A stretch of 19,931 nt of DNA from Syntrophomonadaceae bacterium (GTDB taxonomy: Bacteria; Bacillota; Dethiobacteria; DTU022), in assembly GCA_007136055.1 (NCBI GenBank), contig SLHT01000102.1, forward strand, positions 1-19,931, read 5' to 3'. Shown here piece by piece: positions 13,926 to 19,931 of the stretch. A program made the position numbers and the translations under genes. The first letter of the stretch is position 1. Each line of letters starts with the position of its first letter. The notes under the pieces are model-generated. The model ran no database searches. It saw only the letters and a program-made list of their open reading frames with translations, and was not told where the DNA came from.

Positions 13926-15551
13926 CTATGTTTCCATCCTCCTACGCTCATCGTCTCTCAATTCTCTTTTCAGTAGCTTACCTACCTTAGACTTGGGCAG
14001 CACATCGCGAAACTCTATATAATGTGGAACTTCATAGGCAGTAAGATTTTTCCTACACCACTGAATTAGTTCTCCGCCGCTAACTCCTTTAATATCACTT
14101 CTCGCCGTAACGTAAGCCTTCACTCTTTCTCCTACCTTTTCATCAGGCACACCCACCACACAACAGGCTACCACTGCATAGTGTGCCTGAAGCACCTTTT
14201 CTACGCGGGAAGCGGATACTCTATAGCCTTTATGCTTGATTAAATCAACATTGCGATCTATAAAGTAAAGCCATCCCTCTTCATCTATGTGCACAACATC
14301 TCCTGTCCGGTACCACAATCTATTATCCAGATTTATGAAATGCAATGCTGATTCCTCCGGTTTATTCCAGTAACCTTCAATCATATTTGCCGAAGATACC
14401 AGCAGCTCCCCATGTTCTCTGGATGGAGTCAAATCCTGCATTTCAGGGTCAATAAACCTTAATTTTTTACTCCCCAGAGGTTTACCGCATGTCCCTTCAG
14501 GAAATGACTGACCGGGAGGGGTTAGAGAAACCGCACCGCCTACTTCGGTAATACCATAACCAACACAAATGGGAACACCCACCTTGTCCAGCCATCTCTT
14601 TCCAGTTTCTTCAGGAAGAGCATCACCACCGGCTGGGCAGTATTGCAAACTACCAAGATTGTAATATTCAAAGCGAGGATGATCCAAAATCATTCTAAAT
14701 GCTGTCGGCGTTCCAAATAGCGTCTTAACCTTATACCTATGGATATGATCTAATACGGCATCAAAGTTATACCGCGGCAATAGAACCAAAGTATCGCCAC
14801 TAAAAAGCGCTCCGATACCCACTACCTGCCCGAGAATATGAAATAATGGGGCTCCCTGAATAACTATATCCTCTCCCCTGGGTATCAAGTGTTCGCAGGT
14901 CTCCCTTATTTCTTTAAAAGATTCTCTTAAAACCGCATGAGAGATAGGAACCCCTTTAGGTTCACCAGTGGTCCCCCCGGTATATAATATTTGAGCATAT
15001 TCTTTTTCGCTTATTTCAATAGCAGGCAACTCTGAAGCCCCATTTTTCATAAAGCCTTTAAAACTAATTACATTATCACCTGTTTTATATTTGCCCTCTG
15101 GTATTCTGTCATATATCTTGCCAATTATTTTTTTCCAGAAAGGTAAAAGATCCGTAATGTTACATACAATAATTTTTTCCACAGAAGTTTCTTCTAAAGC
15201 CTGTATGACAAAATTTACATTGGTATCGATGCAAAATATCATGCGGGCCCCGGTATCATTTGCTATATACTTAATTTCATTCGGACCATAAAAAGTGGTA
15301 AAGGGAACTGCGACAGCGCCGATACGCTGTAAGGCCAGCCATATAATTAGCCACTGGGGAATGTGTGGAAGGTAGATCATAACCTTATCACTTTTTCTAA
15401 TTCCGGAATGGTACAGGGCTTTTGCCAGACTTGTGCTTAACTGGGAAAGCTGTAAGTAAGAATAGTGCTTGCCCAGAAAAATTAGAGCTGTTTTACTGAA
15501 ATATTCCTTTGCTATATTTTGAAAAATATCAAATAAACTTAATCCCGGCAT
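13926..15551 (-). CDS. AMP-forming acyl-CoA synthetase (long-chain type)
   Basis: A 541-residue CoA ligase with an intact motif set: P-loop TGGTTGEPKG (191-200), GYGITE (331-336), RTGD (415-418), hinge DRNVDLIKHKGY (432-443), and LPKSKVGKLLKREL with Lys525. It is clearly a paralogue of the synthetase at 6448-8157: both share a GYWN(K/R)xEE stretch, an ALHFIN/ALINI region, a DEEG segment, and the unusual (K)HKGY/KYKGY hinge. GGAGG lies 9 bases before ATG 15551. It starts 29 bases after livF, so it is the first enzyme gene after the importer. This position suggests it converts the imported acid to the CoA thioester. Confidence 0.93.
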   Translation of the reverse strand: MPGLSLFDIFQNIAKEYFSKTALIFLGKHYSYLQLSQLSTSLAKALYHSGIRKSDKVMIYLPHIPQWLIIWLALQRIGAVAVPFTTFYGPNEIKYIANDTGARMIFCIDTNVNFVIQALEETSVEKIIVCNITDLLPFWKKIIGKIYDRIPEGKYKTGDNVISFKGFMKNGASELPAIEISEKEYAQILYTGGTTGEPKGVPISHAVLRESFKEIRETCEHLIPRGEDIVIQGAPLFHILGQVVGIGALFSGDTLVLLPRYNFDAVLDHIHRYKVKTLFGTPTAFRMILDHPRFEYYNLGSLQYCPAGGDALPEETGKRWLDKVGVPICVGYGITEVGGAVSLTPPGQSFPEGTCGKPLGSKKLRFIDPEMQDLTPSREHGELLVSSANMIEGYWNKPEESALHFINLDNRLWYRTGDVVHIDEEGWLYFIDRNVDLIKHKGYRVSASRVEKVLQAHYAVVACCVVGVPDEKVGERVKAYVTARSDIKGVSGGELIQWCRKNLTAYEVPHYIEFRDVLPKSKVGKLLKRELRDDERRRMET

Positions 15552-15580
15552 TATTAGCTTCCTCCAGTCATGGCCTTGTG

Positions 15581-16333
15581 TTATTTATTCACTCCAAAAT
15601 AGGCAGATAACACTTCTTCGTTTTGCATCAATTCTTCCCGGGTTCCACTCATAATCAGTGAACCATTTTCTATAATATAGCCGTACGTTATATAGGGCAT
15701 AATCGGCCTGGCATACTGTTCAGTTAGCAAAATAGTCAGACCCAGTTTCTGAATTGCACTCAATGCTTGAACAACCTGATCCTGTGCTGTAGGACTTAAC
15801 CCGAGCAGCGGTTCATCCATAAGTAAAAGTTTAGGATTGGCCGCCAGAGCCATGCCGATGGAGATCATTTCCTGTTCGCCTCCACTGCAGAAACCAGCTT
15901 TTCTTTTTTTTAACCTGGTCAAGGCAGGAAATATTTCATAAATCAAGGCCAGGGATTCTTTGATTATTTGCTTGTCTTTTATTAAAAACCCCCCCAAAAT
16001 AAGATTGTCTTCTACCGTCAAATCACGGAATACCGGGTGTCTTTCCCGACTGAGAACGATACCTTTTTTAACCCGGTAATGAGGCATTTTATTACTGATA
16101 TCTTCCCCTTGAAATATTTGTTCACCATAGATACTTATATGCTGGCCGCCTTCTCTTTGCATCCTCTGCTTCACATGAAGGGTTATCCCGGAAATTGTAT
16201 TCATCAACGTAGTTTTACCTGCCCCGTTAGACCCAAAGATACCAATGATATCACCTTCATTAACGGTAAAGGATAAGTCATTAACGGCTATGGCATTTTC
16301 GTAAAAAACCAGCATATTTTTAATCTCAAGCAA
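15581..16333 (-). CDS. livF: HAAT-family ABC importer ATPase LivF
   Basis: A 250-residue ATP-binding subunit. Walker A GSNGAGKTT (34-42), signature CSGGEQEM (149-156), Walker B LLLMDEP (169-175) and LLTEQ (202-206, the LivF version of the switch region) are present. Between Walker A and the Q-loop region it has an unusually long stretch (about 52-80, rich in basic residues and Gln) that looks like an insertion of around ten residues. The start is TTG 16333, supported by GGGAG 6 bases upstream, and overlaps the livG stop by 8 bases, so translation is coupled. It pairs with LivG to power the importer, and probably also the second LivH/LivM set, which lacks ATPase genes nearby. Confidence 0.93.
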   Translation of the reverse strand: MLEIKNMLVFYENAIAVNDLSFTVNEGDIIGIFGSNGAGKTTLMNTISGITLHVKQRMQREGGQHISIYGEQIFQGEDISNKMPHYRVKKGIVLSRERHPVFRDLTVEDNLILGGFLIKDKQIIKESLALIYEIFPALTRLKKRKAGFCSGGEQEMISIGMALAANPKLLLMDEPLLGLSPTAQDQVVQALSAIQKLGLTILLTEQYARPIMPYITYGYIIENGSLIMSGTREELMQNEEVLSAYFGVNK

Positions 16334-17093
16334 CTGTTTCTCCCTCTTTTCCTAAATATGCTTCCTTTACTTCTTCTACTTTAACTACTTCTTCCGGGGT
16401 ACCCCTGGCAATTATTTTGCCAAAATTCAAGACCATAACCCCTTGCACTACCCTAAAAAGTTCTCTTAATCGATGTTCTATCATAATCAGAGTCTTTCCC
16501 TCTGCAACAATCTTTTCCATAATTGGCATAGCACTGGCAATTTCTGACATGCTCATTCCTGAAAACAGTTCATCTACAATAACAATTTCCGGATCCAGGC
16601 ATAGGCACCGCGCTAATTCTAGTTTTTTTAAATAACCATGCGGAAGCGTACCGGTAATTTTATACGGCAGGTTAGACTCTCTTTCAAACCCAACCTCTTC
16701 CAATAAATGCATGGCAGCTTCATCGCGATCTCCCATACAGCCACCTTTTAGCTGTTTTTTAACCCGGTTCGAGTAAAGCGGTATTATTAAATTCTTGTAT
16801 ACAGGCAGATTATAAAAAGGTTTTACCGTCTGAAAACTTCTGGCGATACCAATACTAGCAATTTTATGAGGCTTTAAGCCGGTTATATTGTTTCCCTTAT
16901 AAAACACTGCTCCTTTATCAGGCTTGACGAAACCGGTAATCAGGTTTATTAAAGTGCTTTTACCGGAACCATTCGGACCGATGATACCGAGGGCCTCACC
17001 ACTTTTTACCTCAAAACTTATCCCGTCTACAGCCCGCACACCACCAAACCTACGAGATAGATCTTGAACTTTTAAGATGACTTCATTTTGCAT
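16326..17093 (-). CDS. livG: HAAT-family ABC importer ATPase LivG, with degenerate signature motif
   Basis: A 255-residue ATP-binding subunit with Walker A GPNGSGKST (39-47), Q-loop RSFQ (Gln88), and the switch His207 in IEHRLREL. The signature is LPHGYLKKLELARCL, where LivG proteins normally have LPYG-Q-RRLEIARAL, so the Gln/Tyr positions are changed. Walker B reads IVIVDELFSGMS, with Leu in place of the usual Pro after the catalytic Glu. The longest frame starts at 17195 inside livM. The AAGGAAGG ribosome site fits ATG 17093 (6 bases), which overlaps the livM stop by 11 bases. A functional ATPase is still likely since the catalytic residues remain and the operon is intact. The extended N-terminus was rejected as non-homologous. 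Confidence 0.9.
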   Translation of the reverse strand: MQNEVILKVQDLSRRFGGVRAVDGISFEVKSGEALGIIGPNGSGKSTLINLITGFVKPDKGAVFYKGNNITGLKPHKIASIGIARSFQTVKPFYNLPVYKNLIIPLYSNRVKKQLKGGCMGDRDEAAMHLLEEVGFERESNLPYKITGTLPHGYLKKLELARCLCLDPEIVIVDELFSGMSMSEIASAMPIMEKIVAEGKTLIMIEHRLRELFRVVQGVMVLNFGKIIARGTPEEVVKVEEVKEAYLGKEGETVA

Positions 17094-18126
17094 TATCATC
17101 CTTCCTTTCCAGGGGCACCCATCTTTCAAATTGAAAGTATTTTTTTTGTATAAAACTAAAAAGTCCTTCCGGCAAACGAACAATAAAAAGCACAAGAAGC
17201 AGGCTGTAGATAGCTATTCTTAAAGTTCCAAAAGCACGAAGAGATTCTGAGAGTGGTGTCAGAATAAATGCTCCCAATACTGCTCCGGGGAAAAGCCCGG
17301 TACCACCTATTACTGCACTGGTAATAGGGAATATTGAATACTCCAAGGCAAACGCAGTCATCCCCACAAACCTGTAATAGTGAGTGAGAAATGCTCCGGC
17401 AAAAGTAGCCGGCAGGGCTCCAATAAAAAGGGCCTGTGCCTTAAAGAGAGGCACGTTAATACCGGCCGCATGTACAGATAGATCACTATCACGGATCGCT
17501 CTTAATACCAGTCCAAAATCTGAATCCATAATTTTCAGATACCCAAACAGAACAAAAAGTAAAACAAAAATAACCAGGTAACTGGCAAATAATCTGCTGG
17601 GAAAAGCATGTAATCCACTTAATCCAGCTGTGCCACCCAGGCAACCGGTGGCTTCAATTAATCTCATCATAAAAAGTGGCAATGCAAAGGTGATCAGGGC
17701 AAAATATATTCCCCGCAGCCTGAGAACAGGATATAACAACAAGGCTCCCAACACCGCACCGCTCAAAGCAGCTAAAGGTATTGTAATTAATGGTGAGAGG
17801 TTTAAACTGGAGCTTAACCATCCCGCTATATAAGCTCCTATCCCAAAGAAAACGGCATGCCCTAGTGAAATAAGGCCTACTGAATACATAAAAGTCCAAC
17901 TTAATGTCAAAAGGGCAATTATGCAGGTTATGATTATAACTCCCTGCCAGTAAGGACCGGTAATGCTTCCCGAAAGAGGCAGCAGCAGCAAAAAAATGAT
18001 AAACAGGGTTCTTGGCATGGCCAGGTACATTATTTCTCTGTAAGATGAAATGGCAAAAACATCATCTACCCTGGCCTTAATTCCGCGATCCAGCCTTTCT
18101 TTGCGATAGCCCTTCTTTATCTTCAT
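17083..18126 (-). CDS. livM: HAAT-family ABC importer permease LivM
   Basis: A 347-residue inner-membrane permease. It begins with a basic, hydrophilic cytoplasmic stretch of about 38 residues. The LivM block SVGLISLGHAVFFGIGAYIAG follows, then the coupling loop SDFGLVLRAIRDSDLSVHAAGIN and the GGTGLFPGAVLGAF helix. Near the C-terminus is LPEGLFSF, then a short basic tail ending EKRDDNAK-like residues without cysteines, unlike the other LivM here. It starts 5 bases after livH with an AGAGGG ribosome site, and its stop overlaps the livG start. Together with the LivH encoded just upstream it forms the channel of the first importer. Confidence 0.92.
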   Translation of the reverse strand: MKIKKGYRKERLDRGIKARVDDVFAISSYREIMYLAMPRTLFIIFLLLLPLSGSITGPYWQGVIIITCIIALLTLSWTFMYSVGLISLGHAVFFGIGAYIAGWLSSSLNLSPLITIPLAALSGAVLGALLLYPVLRLRGIYFALITFALPLFMMRLIEATGCLGGTAGLSGLHAFPSRLFASYLVIFVLLFVLFGYLKIMDSDFGLVLRAIRDSDLSVHAAGINVPLFKAQALFIGALPATFAGAFLTHYYRFVGMTAFALEYSIFPITSAVIGGTGLFPGAVLGAFILTPLSESLRAFGTLRIAIYSLLLVLFIVRLPEGLFSFIQKKYFQFERWVPLERKDDNAK

Positions 18127-18131
18127 ATTGC

Positions 18132-19004
18132 TTATACCCTCTCTTCTAATTCTTTGGACTGACCAATAAGTCCGGACGGCCTAAACGCCAGAACAAATAG
18201 AATTGCTCCCAAAAAAACTGCCTCGGTCCACCTGGGTGAAGCAAGGTTGCTTACAGTAACCTGAAAATAGCCCAATATAATACAGGCTAGAACCAACCCC
18301 TTGGTGCTTTCCAATCCGCCTAACACTGTTACTGCCATCATTCTAATTAATACTTTGTAACCTTCATCTATTGCTATTACACCCAGAGGGAAGATCAATA
18401 CTGCAGCCAGTGCCGTAATTGCTGCTCCTATTGCGCAGCTATAAGTAGCCGACCAATCGGAATCTATTCCCAAAGACAAAGCAGTGTATTCATCCTGGGC
18501 CATGCCAAGCAGGGCCAAACCTGTTTTAGTGCGGCGGGTAAAGTACCATAGTAATAACGCTACAAGAATCGCCACACCAATAATGAGCAGTCGCTGAAAA
18601 CCTATCGCCTGGCCAAGAATTCTAATTCCACCACTTGCAACTGAGGGCAGAGAAAAACCATAACCACCAAAACCAAGAAAGCGAAACAGTTCCATAGTGG
18701 CCAGACCCAGAGCAAAGGTAACCACTACTTCGTTCATAATGTTTCCCCGAACCCTGATGATGAGAATTCGATATATGAGTGCTCCGAGAATAGCCATAAG
18801 GGTAACAGAAGTTAATGCAGCAGCAAACAGTGGAAACTGCAACACATTAATTAAATACCAGGTTAAATAGCCGGCAGAAAGATAAATGCCGCCGTAACTT
18901 AAGTTAGCTATACCGCTTAAACCAAAAGTGATACTAAAACCAAGGGAAATTAGCAGTAGTATAGCACTGGCAACAAGACCATATACCAATATGCTTTCGA
19001 ACAT
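18132..19004 (-). CDS. livH: HAAT-family ABC importer permease LivH
   Basis: A 290-residue, highly hydrophobic permease. LivH features are LLISLGFSITFGLSGIANLSYGGIYL at the N-terminus, the coupling loop RRTKTGLALLGMAQDEYTALSLGID (about 156-180), and VLGGLESTKG near residue 228, where many relatives have a GG-G-S-x-x-G run. The start ATG 19004 has AGGAG 9 bases upstream. It is the first permease gene after the partial binding-protein gene, with a 218-base gap containing a strong hairpin. It is distinct from the LivH at 9237-10106: the similarity is family-level, so the two modules are old duplicates or separately acquired. Confidence 0.92.
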   Translation of the reverse strand: MFESILVYGLVASAILLLISLGFSITFGLSGIANLSYGGIYLSAGYLTWYLINVLQFPLFAAALTSVTLMAILGALIYRILIIRVRGNIMNEVVVTFALGLATMELFRFLGFGGYGFSLPSVASGGIRILGQAIGFQRLLIIGVAILVALLLWYFTRRTKTGLALLGMAQDEYTALSLGIDSDWSATYSCAIGAAITALAAVLIFPLGVIAIDEGYKVLIRMMAVTVLGGLESTKGLVLACIILGYFQVTVSNLASPRWTEAVFLGAILFVLAFRPSGLIGQSKELEERV

Positions 19005-19172
19005 TGCCTACATCTCCTCTACCTATGAAGCGCAAAGACTAATTAGCCGAAATTACCTAATGCTGTATCAAAAAGTTAAAATAGAAATTAATTAACTTCA
19101 CAATTATGCTTTTCTATCTTGCGCTGTTGATATACTGGCGCATGGTTTTTTACCATAGAAGTATAGAACACC

Positions 19173-19202
19173 GGGGTTGCTGAATTTAAATACAGCAACC
19201 CC
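19173..19202 (-). promoter_or_regulatory. Strong hairpin after the first binding-protein gene
   Basis: GGGGTTGCTG (19173-19182) and CAGCAACCCC (19193-19202) form a perfect 10-base stem with a 10-base AT-only loop, 20 bases after the binding-protein stop. A smaller hairpin, ATGGT/ACCAT (19142-19156), follows in the direction of transcription. No U-run follows the large stem. As with 10144-10192 it lies between binding-protein and permease genes, so partial termination or mRNA protection is likely. Confidence 0.6.
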
Positions 19203-19222
19203 AATTGCTGTTACATAATGGA

Positions 19223-19931
19223 TCACTCTTGCATATGAGAAGGAAGAACCAGAGCCCCTTCTGCAATATCCAGAGGATAAACAGGGACTCTTACTCCCGG
19301 AGCCTGCCACTGAAATATTACGCCAATAGCCTCTTCTTCATAATTATCACCATAGACTACCTGATGCAGGTCATTGAACCTAATACGTCCAATGACGCCC
19401 ATCATATCTGTCTCCTTAATGGCTTCTACCAACGCATCACCTTCCACAACACCTGACCTTTCAATGGCATCAGCTAAAACATAGACAGCATCATAAGAAG
19501 GCGCTGGTCCATGCATATCAATTTGCTTCCTGGCCTGCTCTCCAAACATTATGCCATAATTCTCATAAAATTCCACCGATTTGGGGTAAGCCTGTACTGG
19601 AATATTTCCCATCTGCAAGACGCATTGAACCATTCCTTCAATTTCTCCGTCGTAAACATCCCAGGCCTCTTCAAATCCTGCCGGAGTAACATACCCGACA
19701 ATCAAACCAGGATACTCCATATCAAGAGACTGTCTTACCAGTATGCCCATTTCAGGGAAATCAGCAACGGGATGAATGATAGAAGCTCCTTCCCTCTCCG
19801 CGGAAGCAATGGAAGCTGAAAAGTCGGTAGCGCCTACCGGGTACGGATCCATCCCGACTACCTCTATTCCCGCATGTTCATAAATAGCACCTATACCCAT
19901 GGCTGCAGCTTCCAGGGCCATAGTGTCCTGA
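19223..19931 (-). CDS. LivJ/LivK-like ABC substrate-binding protein, N-terminus beyond window
   Basis: The frame is open to the window edge: residues upstream of the internal Met at 19921 read in frame as QDT, so the start and signal peptide lie outside. About 236 C-terminal residues are visible. Family features are AIYEHAGIEVVGMDPYPVGATDFSASI (a lobe-switching segment of Peripla_BP_6 proteins), PSYDAVYVLADAIERSG, and MMGVIGRIRFNDLHQVVYG near the end, equivalent to the GALGRVVFDEVHDV segment of the second binding protein. It should supply substrate to the LivHMGF importer encoded downstream. The two binding proteins are clearly different, suggesting different ligands. Confidence 0.88.
   Translation of the reverse strand, partial: QDTMALEAAAMGIGAIYEHAGIEVVGMDPYPVGATDFSASIASAEREGASIIHPVADFPEMGILVRQSLDMEYPGLIVGYVTPAGFEEAWDVYDGEIEGMVQCVLQMGNIPVQAYPKSVEFYENYGIMFGEQARKQIDMHGPAPSYDAVYVLADAIERSGVVEGDALVEAIKETDMMGVIGRIRFNDLHQVVYGDNYEEEAIGVIFQWQAPGVRVPVYPLDIAEGALVLPSHMQE

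Noticed and set aside
17094..17195. N-terminal extension of LivG in the longest frame
   Set aside because: It overlaps livM by about 100 bases, has no similarity to LivG, and the ribosome site fits ATG 17093.

Overview
All supported genes in this window lie on the minus strand, so transcription runs from high to low coordinates. Base composition is moderate (roughly mid-40s percent GC by eye). Most genes have near-perfect AGGAGG-type ribosome sites, and starts include GTG and TTG. The gene content points to an anaerobic Firmicute of the Clostridia type: a 4-hydroxybutyryl-CoA dehydratase with a full set of [4Fe-4S]/FAD-enzyme residues, a TM1367-like protein, and several acyl-CoA synthetases. 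The organism assignment is inference. No rRNA, tRNA, CRISPR array or insertion sequence was seen.

Right part (19931 to 6448): a transport-and-activation region for an organic acid or branched/hydrophobic compound. It starts with a substrate-binding protein cut by the window edge, then LivH, LivM, LivG and LivF of a branched-chain-amino-acid-type (HAAT) ABC importer. Next come two AMP-forming acyl-CoA synthetases and a hotdog-fold acyl-CoA thioesterase. After these lies the scar of a third, internally deleted acyl-CoA synthetase. A second set follows: lipoprotein binding protein, LivH, LivM and another acyl-CoA synthetase, with no ATPase genes of its own. The simplest reading is two importers sharing one LivG/LivF pair, each followed by a CoA ligase that traps the imported acid as its thioester. 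Both binding-protein genes are followed by a strong hairpin without a U-tract before the permease genes, which would favour more binding protein than permease.

Middle and left part (6020 to 1233): after a 427-base gap comes a second group: low-specificity threonine aldolase, a small four-helix membrane protein, 4-hydroxybutyryl-CoA dehydratase, an M20 amidohydrolase and a TM1367-type cyclophilin-fold protein. Extended -10 promoter candidates sit before the aldolase and before the amidohydrolase. How these genes cooperate is not clear from sequence alone; amino-acid/acyl-CoA catabolism is a fair guess.

Far left (799 to 1): a 433-base gap with a REP-like folded element and a second inverted repeat, then a left-handed beta-helix (GlmU C-terminal-like) protein whose C-terminal end is beyond the window.

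Several starts were moved downstream of the longest ORF because a strong ribosome site lies inside it (1604, 2826, 8157, 17093). The most unusual items are a four-cysteine zinc-ribbon tail on one LivM permease, the deleted synthetase with a palindrome at its junction, the shared-ATPase layout, and a degenerate ABC signature in LivG.
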